From positions 4,092,001 through 4,156,000 of the forward strand of contig NZ_CP053985.1 of the NCBI RefSeq assembly GCF_013267355.1: 64,000 nucleotides of DNA. The letters are read 5' to 3'. Under the pieces are notes generated by a model. That model saw only the letters and a list, made by a program, of their open reading frames with translations, was not told the origin of the DNA and searched no databases. The stretch is from Achromobacter pestifer. Lineage in GTDB: Bacteria > Pseudomonadota > Gammaproteobacteria > Burkholderiales > Burkholderiaceae_B. Below are positions 7,013-16,331 of the stretch, piece after piece (the first letter of the stretch is position 1; every line of letters begins with the position of its first letter). The translations under genes and the position numbers were made by a program.

Positions 7013-9529
7013 ATGCCGCGTTCCGCCCGTCCTGCTGTTTCCCGCCTGTTCGGCGCCGTCGCGCTGGCGCTGGCCGGCCTGGCCGCCACGCCCCGGCCGG
7101 CACTGGCCTCCGACATCGGCGCCGTCATCGAGTCCGCCCGCCTGTCGCGCTATCCGCTGCAGGACCCCGAGAGGCGCGTGTGGGGCACCGAGAACGTCAA
7201 GGACGCGGTGCTGGTGGGCCAGGTGGAGAACCGGCTGTACCTGTACCGCTACCTGCGCCAGACGGGCAAGGAATTCAAGCTGGAATTCCGTTCCGGTCCG
7301 CTGGCGGTGGACCCGGGCTCCTGGAACGCGTCGCGCGAAGAACGGATAAGCGTCCGGACGCCGCGCAACGAGGAAACGCATTACTGGGTGGGTTATTCGT
7401 ACAACGACGCGGGCGACGCGCGCGCCGCCGGCTTTCTGGTGGACGGGGCGGGCGTGGCCTACGAGGTGACTGCGGACGGCGCGCTTGCGGTCGTGACCGG
7501 CAGCCAGCCCTGGGATGAGGCGGGCAAGGCCGCGATCCTGGCCGCGTTGAGGCCGGCGCTGCTGGACTATCCCAACCGCTTGAAGGCGTTCCCCGCGCAA
7601 GTGCGTTTCGAGCTGCGCGCGCCGGTGGACGCGCGGGCCGGGTTTCTTGCCCTGCATCAGGCGGCGCGCGCCATCCCGCGCGCCAAAGCCGCCGAGTTCG
7701 CCAGCGCCCTGGCGGCGTTGCGTCGCTTCGTCATGCTGCAGGACTATCGTCAGATCGACCCCGCGGGCAAGGATGCCGCAGTGCTGACCGCTTTGAACGA
7801 CTATGGCTTCTGGCTGGCCGAGTCGGGCGATATGCAGGAAGCCGACCGCATCCTCGGCGAGGTGCTGCGGCGCGATCCGGCGCGCACGGCGGCCTATCTG
7901 AACCGCGCCGACGCGCGCTGGAAGCAGGCGGGAAGGGCAGGCGACAAGCGCGGCTATTTCGAGGCGCTGGCGCGCGAGGACTACCGCTTGTATTGTTCGC
8001 GTCGGCTGGCCGCGCAGGAGCCCATTCCGGGCAATATCGCCAACCGTATCGGGGCGGCGCTGGGCGTCGCGGCCCTGGACGAGGCCGCCTGCCGGCCGCG
8101 CCTGGCCATCTTCCAGGCGATCCAGGCCGGCGATGCGGCCGCGGTACAGGCCGAACTGGCGCGCGGGCAAGACCCCAATGGCGTCAACGAGAACGGCACG
8201 CCGGCGCTGGCCGCGGCGGTAGCGCGCAAGCAGCTGGAGATCGTGCGCATCCTGCTGGCGGCGGGCGCCAGGGCCGATGGGTCCAACAATGGCTACCCGC
8301 TATTGGCCAGCGCGCTGCCCGACGGCCGGGACACGCGCCCGGCCGCCGAGCGCTATGCACTGGCCGATACCTTGATCGCCGCGGGCGCGCCCGTCGATGC
8401 CGTGGACAGCGGCGGCACGCCGCTGTTGATGCGGCGCATTTCCTACTACAGCGGCGACAAGGACAACCTGCTCTATCTGCTGGACAAGGGCGCCAACCCG
8501 AACGCCCGCGAGAAAAACGGGCGCTCGCTGCTGCACGCCGCCATGCAAAGCCCGAAGAACTTCTGGTACGCCGAAAAGCTGCTGGCCAAGGGCGCGGACA
8601 TCAACGCCGCCTACGTCCGCATGGTTTACGGCAACCGCGCCATGTGGGAAACGCCACTGCTGGAAGCCCTGCGCGAATCCCTCCGCGGCGAGCTGGCGCC
8701 TGGCGTGGCCTATCCCATCCCCGAGCGGGTCAGCTTCGCGCTGGCGCATGGCGCGGACCCGGCCGTGGGCGGCTATGGCGCGGGCAAGGCGCTGGAGCGC
8801 AACGGCTTGAATGAAGCGCTGGGCCTGGCGGCGCGCTATATGCAGCCGGCGCTGGTGGACCAGTTGGCGCAGGCCGCCGGCAAGCCGCAAGCGCCGCTGA
8901 CGCCGGAACCGCTGTCCAGTCTGCTGGGCGTGTGGAACCAGGTCGAGATCCGCGCGGAGGTCAAGCAGAACGGCCCGCAATGGGACGGGCTGCGTACCCG
9001 GCTGCGCGCCACCGCCGCGCGCCTGCTGGCGGCTGGCGTGCCGTTGGCGGTGGCGTCCGACGCGACCGGCGTGCTGGCCAACCGCATTGCTCCGCTGAGC
9101 CTGCCCTGGCTGCCGGACGACCTGTATCTGGAATGGCTGCAGGCGGGCGCCGATGCGTCGGATCGCACCGATCAAAGCATCCGCATCGAAGGCGTGACGG
9201 ACGCCGACGCCTTGCCGCTGGTCATCATGCTGAGGTTGGGCCAGGAGGCCAAGGTGAAGATGTTGCTGGAGCACGATGCCGGCCTGTACCGCACGCCGTG
9301 GCGCTGCGGCGCGGCGGTGGCGGACATGCTGGCCTGGCAATCGAGCCAGGACGGCAGCCCGCAGGGACCGGCCGGCGCGCGCGCCGTGAGGCAGGTGCTG
9401 GACGGCGCCGAGGCGGCGTCCGCCTGTGACCTGAACCAGCGTTCTCGGGTGCAGCCTTTCGTGGGTGTCAGCGCGAACGAACTGGCGCGGCGCGCCAATG
9501 TGCCGCTGAACGTGCGGCCGGCGCGTTAA
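7013..9529 (+). CDS. Exported ankyrin-repeat protein
   Basis: An 838-aa protein. I chose ATG 7013 because it gives a signal peptide (RSARP..LFGAVALALAGLA..PALA, cleavage near residue 33); the frame stays open 32 codons further upstream without one. Residues about 35-230 are a domain I do not recognise. Residues about 360-560 hold ankyrin-type repeats (AVQAELARGQDPNGVNENG, LEIVRILLAAGARADG, NLLYLLDKGANPNAREKNG, AEKLLAKGADINAAY). The C-terminal 270 residues look like further degenerate helical repeats. Ankyrin repeats mediate protein binding; the partner is unknown. It appears monocistronic, with a terminator 35 bp after the stop. Confidence 0.8.
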   Translation: MPRSARPAVSRLFGAVALALAGLAATPRPALASDIGAVIESARLSRYPLQDPERRVWGTENVKDAVLVGQVENRLYLYRYLRQTGKEFKLEFRSGPLAVDPGSWNASREERISVRTPRNEETHYWVGYSYNDAGDARAAGFLVDGAGVAYEVTADGALAVVTGSQPWDEAGKAAILAALRPALLDYPNRLKAFPAQVRFELRAPVDARAGFLALHQAARAIPRAKAAEFASALAALRRFVMLQDYRQIDPAGKDAAVLTALNDYGFWLAESGDMQEADRILGEVLRRDPARTAAYLNRADARWKQAGRAGDKRGYFEALAREDYRLYCSRRLAAQEPIPGNIANRIGAALGVAALDEAACRPRLAIFQAIQAGDAAAVQAELARGQDPNGVNENGTPALAAAVARKQLEIVRILLAAGARADGSNNGYPLLASALPDGRDTRPAAERYALADTLIAAGAPVDAVDSGGTPLLMRRISYYSGDKDNLLYLLDKGANPNAREKNGRSLLHAAMQSPKNFWYAEKLLAKGADINAAYVRMVYGNRAMWETPLLEALRESLRGELAPGVAYPIPERVSFALAHGADPAVGGYGAGKALERNGLNEALGLAARYMQPALVDQLAQAAGKPQAPLTPEPLSSLLGVWNQVEIRAEVKQNGPQWDGLRTRLRATAARLLAAGVPLAVASDATGVLANRIAPLSLPWLPDDLYLEWLQAGADASDRTDQSIRIEGVTDADALPLVIMLRLGQEAKVKMLLEHDAGLYRTPWRCGAAVADMLAWQSSQDGSPQGPAGARAVRQVLDGAEAASACDLNQRSRVQPFVGVSANELARRANVPLNVRPAR

Positions 9530-9563
9530 GGCTGGCGCGATCGCAGGATCACCGGAAAAAAAA

Positions 9564-9590
9564 CAGGCGCCCGAAGGCGCCTGCTTTTTT
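9564..9590. terminator. Bidirectional Rho-independent terminator
   Basis: An 8-bp stem (9564-9571 with 9576-9583, loop CGAA), with six T residues at 9585-9590 and an A-run at 9556-9563. It serves both the ankyrin gene (plus) and cyoD (minus). There is therefore no cyoE in this operon. Confidence 0.88.
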
Positions 9591-9610
9591 GCTTCAACGG
9601 CGAGCCGTCA

Positions 9611-9961
9611 TTACATGGCGTGACCCATGTTGACGTTCATGTTGTACAGCACCCATGCCGAACCGCCGACGATGATGGAGATGATCATCAAGGTGAAGAC
9701 GAACGTGGCCAGGTTGTCGCGGGCCGACTTCGATGCGCCCATGTGCAGGAAGTACACCAGTTGCACCAGCAACTGGAGCACGCACAGCGCCACCACGCCG
9801 GCGATGGTGATGGCGTGGGACAGCCCGCCGTTCATCACCAGGCCGAAGGAGCCGAAGGTGAGAAGCAGCGAGAGTACGAAACCGATGATGTAGGACTTCA
9901 GGCTGCCGTGGTCGGCGGCGTGGTCGTCGTGGCCGTGTGCGGCCGCAGCGGAGTGCGACAT
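9611..9961 (-). CDS. cyoD: Cytochrome o ubiquinol oxidase subunit IV
   Basis: A 116-aa inner-membrane subunit of the bo3 quinol oxidase with three predicted membrane helices (around SYIIGFVLSLLLTFG, ITIAGVVALCVLQLLVQLVY and TFVFTLMIISIIVGG). It supports assembly and stability of the copper-B site. The start at 9961 overlaps the stop of cyoC by one base (TGATG), so the two are translationally coupled. The short N-terminus is histidine-rich (HGHDDHAADHG). It is the last gene of the operon. Confidence 0.95.
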   Translation of the reverse strand: MSHSAAAAHGHDDHAADHGSLKSYIIGFVLSLLLTFGSFGLVMNGGLSHAITIAGVVALCVLQLLVQLVYFLHMGASKSARDNLATFVFTLMIISIIVGGSAWVLYNMNVNMGHAM

Positions 9962-10575
9962 CAGAGGGCTCCCATGAGATAGACGAAGGTGAAGACGCAG
10001 ATCCAGACGATGTCCAGGAAGTGCCAGAACAGGCTCAGGCACGCCAGACGGCGCTTGTTGATCGAGTCCAGGCCATGGCGGCGGATCATGTCCAGCAGGA
10101 CGATGATCCAGATCAGGCCGAAGGTGACGTGCAGGCCGTGGGTGCCGATCAGCGTGAAGAACGCCGACAGGTAAGCGCTGCGGCCGGGGTCGGCGCCGAT
10201 CGAGATCAGGTGATGGAATTCATAGACTTCCATCGCGATGAAGCCCGCGCCGAACAGGAACGTCACCATCAACCAGCCCATGGCGCGGCTCTTGTTGTTG
10301 GCGTGCACGTTCAGGTTGGCCATGCCGAAGGTGAAGCTGGAGAACAACAGCAACAGCGTTTCGACCAGCACGAACTTCAGATCGAAAAGTTCCTTGCCGG
10401 TGGGGCCGCCCGCGGTGGCGTTGGACAACACCGCGAACGTGGCGAACAGTACCGAGAAGATCAGCAAGTCGCTCATCAGATAGACCCAGAAACCGAAAAC
10501 GGTCTTGGATCCATCGTCATGATGCGCGTGATCGTCGTGACCCGCGTGGGGGTGAGTGGCTACGGCTTGAATCAT
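9961..10575 (-). CDS. cyoC: Cytochrome o ubiquinol oxidase subunit III
   Basis: A 204-aa subunit with five membrane helices, the usual layout for quinol-oxidase subunit III. Family blocks include [37 protein letters not shown] and the C-terminal [20 protein letters not shown]. The N-terminus is histidine-rich ([15 protein letters not shown]), like that of cyoD. The gene starts 3 bp after the stop of cyoB and overlaps cyoD. Confidence 0.96.
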   Translation of the reverse strand: MIQAVATHPHAGHDDHAHHDDGSKTVFGFWVYLMSDLLIFSVLFATFAVLSNATAGGPTGKELFDLKFVLVETLLLLFSSFTFGMANLNVHANNKSRAMGWLMVTFLFGAGFIAMEVYEFHHLISIGADPGRSAYLSAFFTLIGTHGLHVTFGLIWIIVLLDMIRRHGLDSINKRRLACLSLFWHFLDIVWICVFTFVYLMGAL

Positions 10576-10578
10576 GGC

Positions 10579-12555
10579 TCAGGCGGCCTTCTGCATTTTG
10601 TCAAAGTGAGCGTTTTCGATGCGTTCGACTTCCGCGGCCGGGACCCAGTAGTCGACGTCGCGGTCATAGGCGCGGACGATGAACGAACCGACCATGCCGA
10701 CGAAACCAACGATGGACAGCCACCAGATGTGCCAGATCAGCGCGAAGCACATGACCAGGCCAAAGGCGCCGATGACCACGCCCATGGCGGTGTTGCGCGG
10801 CATGTGGATGTCTTCGTACTTGGCCGGGCGCTTGTAGGCCTTGCCGTTCTGCTTGTCTTCCCAGAACTGGTCCAGCGAGTCAACCTGCGGCACGTGGGCG
10901 AAGTTGTAGAAAGGAGCGGGCGAAGAGATGGCCCATTCCAGCGTGCGGCCATCCCAGGGGTCGCCGGTGACGTCCTGGTTCTGTTTGCGCTGGCGGATCG
11001 AGACGAACACTTGCTGCAGCAGGAACCAGATGCCCAGCATGATCAGCGCGGCGCCGGCCAGCGCGACCAGCAGGTAGGGCTGCCATTCGGGGTTGTCGTA
11101 GTGGTTCAGGCGGCGCGTCATGCCCTTGAAGCCCAGGATGTACAGGGGCATGAAGGCCATGAAGAAACCGACGAACCAGCAGTAGAACGAATAGCGGCCC
11201 AGGCGCTCGTTCAGCGTGAAGCCGAAAGCCTTGGGGAACCAGTAGGTCATGCCGGCGATGCAGCCGAACACCACGCCACCGATGATGGTGTTGTGGAAGT
11301 GGGCGATCAGGAACAGGCTGTTGTGCAGCACGAACGACACGCCGGGGATGGCCAGCATCACGCCGGTCATGCCGCCGATGACGAACACGATCATGAAGCC
11401 CAGCGTCCACAGCACCGGCGTGGTGATGCGCAGGCGGCCGCGGTAGATGGTGAACAGCCAGTTGAAGATCTTCGCGCCCGTCGGGATCGAGATGATCATT
11501 GTCGCTATGCCGAAGAAGGCATTGACGTTGGCTCCCGCGCCCATGGTGAAGAAGTGGTGCAGCCAGACCAGGAACGACAGCACGCCGATGGCGGCCGTGG
11601 CGTAGACCATGGACTTGTAGCCGAACAGGGTCTTGCGGGCGAAGGTGGCGACGATTTCCGAGTACACGCCGAACGCCGGAAGCACCAGGATGTAGACCTC
11701 GGGGTGGCCCCAGATCCAGATCAAGTTCACGTACATCATGACGTTGCCGCCCATGTCGTTCGTGAAGAAGTGCGTGCCCAGGTAGCGGTCCATCGTCAGC
11801 AGCGCGAGCGTTGCGGCCAGCACGGGGAAGGCGGCGACGATCAGGACGTTGGTGACCAGCGAGGTCCAGGTGAAGATCGGCATCTTCATCAGGCTCATGC
11901 CCGGCGCGCGCATGCGCAGGATAGTCACGATGAAGTTGATGCCGCTAAGCGTGGTGCCCAGCCCGGATATCTGCAGCGCCCAGATGTAGTAATCCACCCC
12001 CACGCTCGGACTGTAGTCCAGCCCGGACAGCGGCGGATAGGCGAGCCAGCCGGTCGCGGCGAATTCGCCCACGAACAGCGAGATCATCATCAGCGCGACG
12101 CCGGCGCCGAACAGCCAGAAGCTCAGCGAGTTCAGGAACGGGTAGGCCACGTCGCGGGCGCCGATCTGCAGCGGCACCACGATGTTCATCAGCCCGGTGA
12201 TGAAGGGCATCGCCATGAAGAAAATCATGATGACGCCGTGGGCGGTGAAGATCTGGTCGTAGTGGTGCGGCGGCAGGAAGCCGGCCGAGTCGGCGGACGC
12301 GACCGCCAGCTGGGTGCGCATCATGATGGCGTCGGCGAAGCCGCGCAGCAGCATGATCAAGGCGACGATGATGTACATCACGCCGATACGCTTGTGGTCG
12401 ACCGAGGTCAGCCACTCCGTCCAGAGATACTTCCACTTCTGGAAGTAGGTGATGGCGCCGAAGACCGCTAGGCCTCCCAGGCACACGGCGGCCAGCGTAA
12501 CCATGACGATGGGTTCATGGTACGGAATGGCCTCGAGGGTGAGTTTCCCGAGCAT
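10579..12555 (-). CDS. cyoB: Cytochrome o ubiquinol oxidase subunit I
   Basis: The 658-aa catalytic subunit carries low-spin haem and the haem o/copper-B centre where oxygen is reduced and protons are pumped. Key ligand motifs are intact: [19 protein letters not shown] (haem b ligand), [15 protein letters not shown] (copper-B His and the cross-linked Tyr), LHHFFTMG (two copper-B His) and [12 protein letters not shown] (haem ligands). The length equals that of the E. coli subunit within a few residues. It starts 2 bp from the cyoA stop and leads into cyoC. Confidence 0.97.
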   Translation of the reverse strand: MLGKLTLEAIPYHEPIVMVTLAAVCLGGLAVFGAITYFQKWKYLWTEWLTSVDHKRIGVMYIIVALIMLLRGFADAIMMRTQLAVASADSAGFLPPHHYDQIFTAHGVIMIFFMAMPFITGLMNIVVPLQIGARDVAYPFLNSLSFWLFGAGVALMMISLFVGEFAATGWLAYPPLSGLDYSPSVGVDYYIWALQISGLGTTLSGINFIVTILRMRAPGMSLMKMPIFTWTSLVTNVLIVAAFPVLAATLALLTMDRYLGTHFFTNDMGGNVMMYVNLIWIWGHPEVYILVLPAFGVYSEIVATFARKTLFGYKSMVYATAAIGVLSFLVWLHHFFTMGAGANVNAFFGIATMIISIPTGAKIFNWLFTIYRGRLRITTPVLWTLGFMIVFVIGGMTGVMLAIPGVSFVLHNSLFLIAHFHNTIIGGVVFGCIAGMTYWFPKAFGFTLNERLGRYSFYCWFVGFFMAFMPLYILGFKGMTRRLNHYDNPEWQPYLLVALAGAALIMLGIWFLLQQVFVSIRQRKQNQDVTGDPWDGRTLEWAISSPAPFYNFAHVPQVDSLDQFWEDKQNGKAYKRPAKYEDIHMPRNTAMGVVIGAFGLVMCFALIWHIWWLSIVGFVGMVGSFIVRAYDRDVDYWVPAAEVERIENAHFDKMQKAA

Positions 12556-12557
12556 TG

Positions 12558-13466
12558 TTAGTTAATTCCTGCGATCAGATTGTTCGACGTGGGGGTGCAC
12601 GTGGCGGAGTCCACGCCGGCCATCTTGGTCATGGTGCTGCCAAGGATGAAATCAAACATGGCGGGGGGCGCCGAGGAGTACTTGACGACCGGGTTGCGCT
12701 CGCTGCGCTTGCTCAGCTCCGCATAGACCTCGGGGGTCAGCGCGGTCGGGGCAGCGCGGGCTTCCTTGACCCAGTTGTCGAACCCTTCCTGAGACATCGC
12801 GATGGCCTTGAAGCGCATGCCGGAGAAGCCGGCGCCGCTGTAGTTGGCCGAGATGCCTGCGTAGGTGCCGGCTTCGCGCGCGTTCAGGTGCAGCTTGGTC
12901 TCCATGCCGGCCATCGAGTAGATCTGGCTACCCAGCTGGGGGATGAAGAACGAGTTCATGACCGTGGCCGAGGTGATCCGGAAATTGACCGGAACATCGA
13001 CCGGGAAGGCGATCTCGTTGACCGTGGCGATGTCGTACTCGGGGTAGATGAACAGCCACTTCCAATCCAGCGAAACCACCTCGATGGTCACCGGCTTGTG
13101 TTCGGACACGAGCGGCTTGTAGGGATCCAGCGCATGCGTCGAGCGCCAGGTGATCACGGCCAGGATGGCCACGATGATACAAGGGACGGTCCAGACCACG
13201 ACTTCGATCGCCGTGGAGTGGGCCCACTTGGGCTGGTAGTCAGCTTTGGTGTTGGATGCGCGGTATTTCCAGGCAAAAGCCAGGATCATGACGATGACCG
13301 GAATCACGACGATGAGCATCAGCCCGGTCGTCGTGAACAGCAAAGTCCGTTCCTGGATGCCGATATCTCCCTTGGGGGAGAGGATTTCCATGTTGCAGCC
13401 GCCAAGCAGCATGACCGCGCCGACGCTGAGAATGCGCGTAAGGGTCGCAAGGAGGGGGTGTTTCAC
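12558..13466 (-). CDS. cyoA: Cytochrome o ubiquinol oxidase subunit II (lipoprotein)
   Basis: A 302-aa subunit. The start is GTG at 13466: it gives a lipoprotein signal with lipobox LLGGC, whereas the upstream open frame lacks one. Two membrane helices follow ([16 protein letters not shown] and [17 protein letters not shown]), then a periplasmic cupredoxin fold with [20 protein letters not shown]. The copper-A ligands of cytochrome c oxidases are absent, as expected for a quinol oxidase. It is the first gene of cyoABCD. The 258-bp leader to roxR is rich in inverted repeats listed separately. Confidence 0.95.
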   Translation of the reverse strand: MKHPLLATLTRILSVGAVMLLGGCNMEILSPKGDIGIQERTLLFTTTGLMLIVVIPVIVMILAFAWKYRASNTKADYQPKWAHSTAIEVVVWTVPCIIVAILAVITWRSTHALDPYKPLVSEHKPVTIEVVSLDWKWLFIYPEYDIATVNEIAFPVDVPVNFRITSATVMNSFFIPQLGSQIYSMAGMETKLHLNAREAGTYAGISANYSGAGFSGMRFKAIAMSQEGFDNWVKEARAAPTALTPEVYAELSKRSERNPVVKYSSAPPAMFDFILGSTMTKMAGVDSATCTPTSNNLIAGIN

Positions 13467-13493
13467 GTACAGCCTTGGATGGAAGGTGAGAAA

Positions 13494-13531
13494 TGCTGCA
13501 TAGCAGCAGACTGGAATGCTGCTAGGCAGCA
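13494..13531. promoter_or_regulatory. Two TGCTGC-N3-GCAGCA inverted repeats upstream of cyoA
   Basis: Two perfect copies, 13494-13508 and 13517-13531, with centres 23 bp apart (about two helical turns), 28-65 bp upstream of the cyoA start. They may be operators for an unknown regulator or paired hairpins in the mRNA leader. Confidence 0.45.
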
Positions 13532-13548
13532 ACGTCCATCCTATCGGC

Positions 13549-13562
13549 TTGATATGGGTCAA
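13549..13562. promoter_or_regulatory. FNR/ANR-like box upstream of cyoA
   Basis: TTGAT, a 4-nt spacer, then GTCAA: nine of ten positions of the FNR consensus (TTGAT-N4-ATCAA). Repression of cyo operons by FNR-type regulators when oxygen is low is known in proteobacteria. The site starts 83 bp upstream of the cyoA start. Confidence 0.45.
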
Positions 13563-13565
13563 GCA

Positions 13566-13582
13566 TGCGACGAATGGTCGCA
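13566..13582. promoter_or_regulatory. RoxR/RegA-like inverted repeat, copy 1
   Basis: TGCGAC, 5-nt spacer, GTCGCA. It fits the general RegA/PrrA recognition form (GCGNC..GNCGC with a short spacer). It is the copy nearest cyoA and abuts the FNR-like box. Confidence 0.55.
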
Positions 13583-13663
13583 TTGCCTGGGAGGATTCCG
13601 CCCCAAGGGGAACAGATTCAGGGTTTTCCTAGGGGAGCAGGGGCCTGCTACCAGGTACCGGGG

Positions 13664-13714
13664 TGCGACGATATGTCGCACTCGCACATCTGGGGCATGC
13701 GACGTTTTGTCGCA
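13664..13714. promoter_or_regulatory. RoxR/RegA-like inverted repeats, copies 2 and 3
   Basis: TGCGAC-N5-GTCGCA occurs at 13664-13680 and again at 13698-13714, with centres 34 bp apart. The arms are identical to copy 1 while the three spacers differ, so selection is on the arms. The last copy ends 10 bp before the roxR stop codon. Confidence 0.6.
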
Positions 13715-13724
13715 TCCGCACAAA

Positions 13725-14276
13725 TCAGTCGATGAGCACTTCGCGTTCCGGCCCCGGTTTTTTGGCCAGTTTGCGCTGAAGGGAGCGCCGATGCATGCCC
13801 AACAGGCGCGCCGCCGCCGAGACGTTGCCGCCGGTTTCGTGCAGAGCCTGGTGGATATGTTCCCACTCCAGACGGTGCAACGGCGTCATGGTGGTTTCGA
13901 TCGTCACGTTTTCCGGCTTCACCAGGCCCAGCGTGCGCAGGATCATGGGCGCCGTGGCGGGCTTGGGCAGGTAGTCGTCGGCGCCGCGCTTGATGGCCTC
14001 GACGGCGGTGGCCACGCTGGCGTAGCCGGTGACCAGCAGGATCCGCATGTCGGCGCGCAGGGCGCGCAGCGGGCGGATCAGGGTCAGGCCGGAATCTTCG
14101 CCCAGGCGCAGGTCCACCAGGGCGAAGGCGGGACGGATTTCCTCGGCCACGCGCAGCGCTTCGGCGATGCCGGTGGCGGTACGGGTTTCCAGGCCGCGGC
14201 GCGACAGGCTGCGCTGCAGGGTGCGCACATAGAGTTCGTCGTCGTCGATCAGCAGGCCAAGATCGGTTGGGTTCAT
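13725..14276 (-). CDS. roxR: Redox-responsive response regulator, RegA/PrrA/RoxR family
   Basis: A 183-aa DNA-binding regulator. The receiver domain has the acidic pocket IDDDE (10-14), phospho-acceptor Asp55 (LVDLRLGEDSG) and Lys in YLPKPA. A short linker with prolines leads to a Fis-type helix-turn-helix (about 135-172: HIHQALHETGGNVSAAARLL). This is the RegA/ActR/PrrA layout and length. It lies 5 bp after the kinase stop, so the two are one operon. In relatives this pair adjusts terminal oxidases to redox state; the cyo operon lies directly downstream with three candidate binding sites between. Confidence 0.9.
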   Translation of the reverse strand: MNPTDLGLLIDDDELYVRTLQRSLSRRGLETRTATGIAEALRVAEEIRPAFALVDLRLGEDSGLTLIRPLRALRADMRILLVTGYASVATAVEAIKRGADDYLPKPATAPMILRTLGLVKPENVTIETTMTPLHRLEWEHIHQALHETGGNVSAAARLLGMHRRSLQRKLAKKPGPEREVLID

Positions 14277-14281
14277 TGCAC

Positions 14282-15484
14282 TCAAGTCCCGGTACTCCCT
14301 AACGGGAGGTAAAAGCGGATACGCGTGCCGCCTTCCTCGGCGGCGGTCATGGTCATTTCGCCGCCCATCTGTTCCACCGTGGCGTGCGACAGCGCCAGGC
14401 CCACGCCCAGCCCTCCCGGCTTGCCGCTGTTGAACAGGCTGGTTGCCGGCAGCAGGGTCTGGTCGGGATCGAAGCCCCGCCCGTAGTCCCTGACTTCGCC
14501 GCGCAGGGCGCCATAACCGTATTCCAGATGCAGGTCCACGCGGGGCGCGTCGGCGGCTTCGCCGGCGTCCGCCGCATTGTTCAGCAGCGCCTGCAGCAGG
14601 TGGGCGATGGCCGGATCCACCCGCAGGCTGCCGGGCAGGGCGCCCGAGCGCTGCAGATCGATGGTCGGCCGGATCAAACGCCATTGCCCCACCACGCGGA
14701 CCAGGTCCACCGCGGTTGGGACCGCCAGGTTGCGGATACGTTCCCGGCATAGGGCCAGCAATTGGCTGAGGGTGGAGACGTCGGCGCGCAGGTCCTCGTC
14801 CTTGACCTCGGCGGCGATCTCGTCGGTCAGCAGGGTCATGGTCGCCAGCGGGGTATTCAGTTCGTGCGCCATGGCCGCGGCGTGGGTGGCCAGGGCGACG
14901 ATGCCTTCGTTGCGGGTGAAGCGTTCGCGCAGCCGCGCCAGTTCGCGCTCGCGGTCGCGCAGGTCCGAGGCCAGGCGTGTCGAAAACACCAGCACCACCA
15001 CCACCGAAATCAGGAAGTTGGCGCCCATGCCCCAGAGCAGCAGGGTATGGGTGTCGACCTCGCCGCGCAGGGGCTGGCCGAAGATCGCGGCCGCCGCGTA
15101 GCCCGAGATGCCCGCCACCGCCGCGGCCAGCGCCCAGTTGCGCGGCAGCGCCAGGGCCGCCAGCGCGGTCAGGATCAGGAACATCATGCCGAACGGATTG
15201 CTGATGCCGCCGCTCCAGCCCACCATCCAGGCCAGCACCGCCATGTCCACGAACAGATGGCCGAAGGCCGTGGCGTGGGACAGGTCGCGGCGGTGGCGCA
15301 GGCGCAGGCTGGCGTAGACGTTGAAGCCGATCAGCGCGCCGACGCCGATCCACAGCGGCTCCAGCGGCAGGGCCAGGCCCAGGACGCTGCTGGCCAGCAG
15401 GATGGTGGCGGCCTGGCCCGCGATGGCGAGCCAGCGCAGGCTGCAGAGGGTACGCAGGAATGAAAAGGCGGAACTACCGGGCAT
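14282..15484 (-). CDS. roxS: Redox sensor histidine kinase, RegB/PrrB/RoxS family
   Basis: An inner-membrane kinase of about 400 aa with six membrane helices. It has the quinone-sensing motif of RegB (GGISNPF), an H-box AMAHELNTPLATM with His207, a conserved redox-box cysteine (Cys246, LLALCRERI) and an ATP-binding end (NNAADAGEAA, DYGRGFDP, GGLGVGLALSH). RegB senses the respiratory chain through bound ubiquinone and oxidation of that cysteine. The start is uncertain: ATG 15484 fits the first membrane helix best but has a weak ribosome site, and ATG 15622 or 15724 would add 46 or 80 residues of low-complexity sequence. Confidence 0.88.
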   Translation of the reverse strand: MPGSSAFSFLRTLCSLRWLAIAGQAATILLASSVLGLALPLEPLWIGVGALIGFNVYASLRLRHRRDLSHATAFGHLFVDMAVLAWMVGWSGGISNPFGMMFLILTALAALALPRNWALAAAVAGISGYAAAAIFGQPLRGEVDTHTLLLWGMGANFLISVVVVLVFSTRLASDLRDRERELARLRERFTRNEGIVALATHAAAMAHELNTPLATMTLLTDEIAAEVKDEDLRADVSTLSQLLALCRERIRNLAVPTAVDLVRVVGQWRLIRPTIDLQRSGALPGSLRVDPAIAHLLQALLNNAADAGEAADAPRVDLHLEYGYGALRGEVRDYGRGFDPDQTLLPATSLFNSGKPGGLGVGLALSHATVEQMGGEMTMTAAEEGGTRIRFYLPLGSTGT

Positions 15485-15720
15485 ATCCAGACACAGAGGT
15501 GCCGGCAGGCTGCCGGCGGGTACGCGCGCCCGGCTGCGCGGAACGCTGGCATCCGGGGCGCGGCGCAGGGGGGCCGGCTGCCGCCGCGCCCTCAGGCAGG
15601 CCGGCGGTGGATGTGCTGGCATTGTATGGTGAATCAGGCGCCGCCGCCGGTCAGCTGGCGATTTATGCGTCCCCAATATACGCGAATGGCGCCTGGGCCT
15701 GCCGTCACCCCGCCTCTGCA

Positions 15721-16080
15721 TCAATGGATATCGGAGGTGCCGCTGTGCGCCATCACGGGCGGCGGATAGTCTTCTTCGTCGGACGCCATCTGGCCTTGGA
15801 TCTGCGCTTGCCGCAGCTCCTGGTCAACCTGGGCGCGGGTTTCAGATTGGTGCGACATGACCGGGGGAGGATAGTCTTCCTCGCCGAACGTGTATTGGCC
15901 ATTGGTCTTGGCCTGGGCCAGTTCGGCGCTGACCTGATCCGCCGTCTTGGCGGCGGGGGCGGCGTAGGTCACGCGCCAGTCGCCGTAGAGGTCGTGGGTG
16001 TACTGCGTGGTCTGGGCCTGGACGGCCCCGGCGGCGGCCAAGCCGGCGCATAGCAATAAGGTCCTGCTGAGGGTCTTCAT
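15721..16080 (-). CDS. Exported DUF4148 protein
   Basis: A 119-aa protein with a signal peptide (SRTLLLCAGLAAAGAVQA). Two DUF4148 units (KTADQVSAELAQAKTNGQY and TRAQVDQELRQAQIQGQMA) are each followed by the block EEDYPPPVM, giving a two-copy repeat with the same architecture as the protein at 3173-3529 but a different acidic/proline spacer. Function unknown. The 251 bp upstream (16081-16331) hold GC-rich inverted repeats but no gene that I can support. Confidence 0.85.
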   Translation of the reverse strand: MKTLSRTLLLCAGLAAAGAVQAQTTQYTHDLYGDWRVTYAAPAAKTADQVSAELAQAKTNGQYTFGEEDYPPPVMSHQSETRAQVDQELRQAQIQGQMASDEEDYPPPVMAHSGTSDIH

Positions 16081-16331
16081 GAAACGCTCCTGGCAATCAA
16101 AGCTTGCGGCCGTGGCCGGCCGCACCTGCGTCCGCAATGCTGTCCGCGGACGATTCCTGGATGCGGGAAAGCCTGGCCGGGCGCGCCGCGATGGCGCGCG
16201 CCGGACCTTTTCCCATTCGACCCGGCGCGCGGCGCGGCGTTGCACGCCGGACGGCCTTGTTGCAAGGAAGCTGTTTCAGCCGTGCAGCACAGCTGTCAGG
16301 CCCCTTTCATGGGGACGCTGCGGGCCGCGCG

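Noticed and set aside
9937..14312. Long plus-strand open frames antisense to cyoC, cyoB, cyoA and roxR
   Set aside because: The coding strand is certain from oxidase motifs; the antisense products have no domain, no ribosome site and the composition of a shadow frame.
16081..16331. Possible small gene or RNA in the GC-rich gap between the DUF4148 and PCu(A)C genes
   Set aside because: Frames there are short, arginine-rich and without a ribosome site; only GC-rich inverted repeats are seen.
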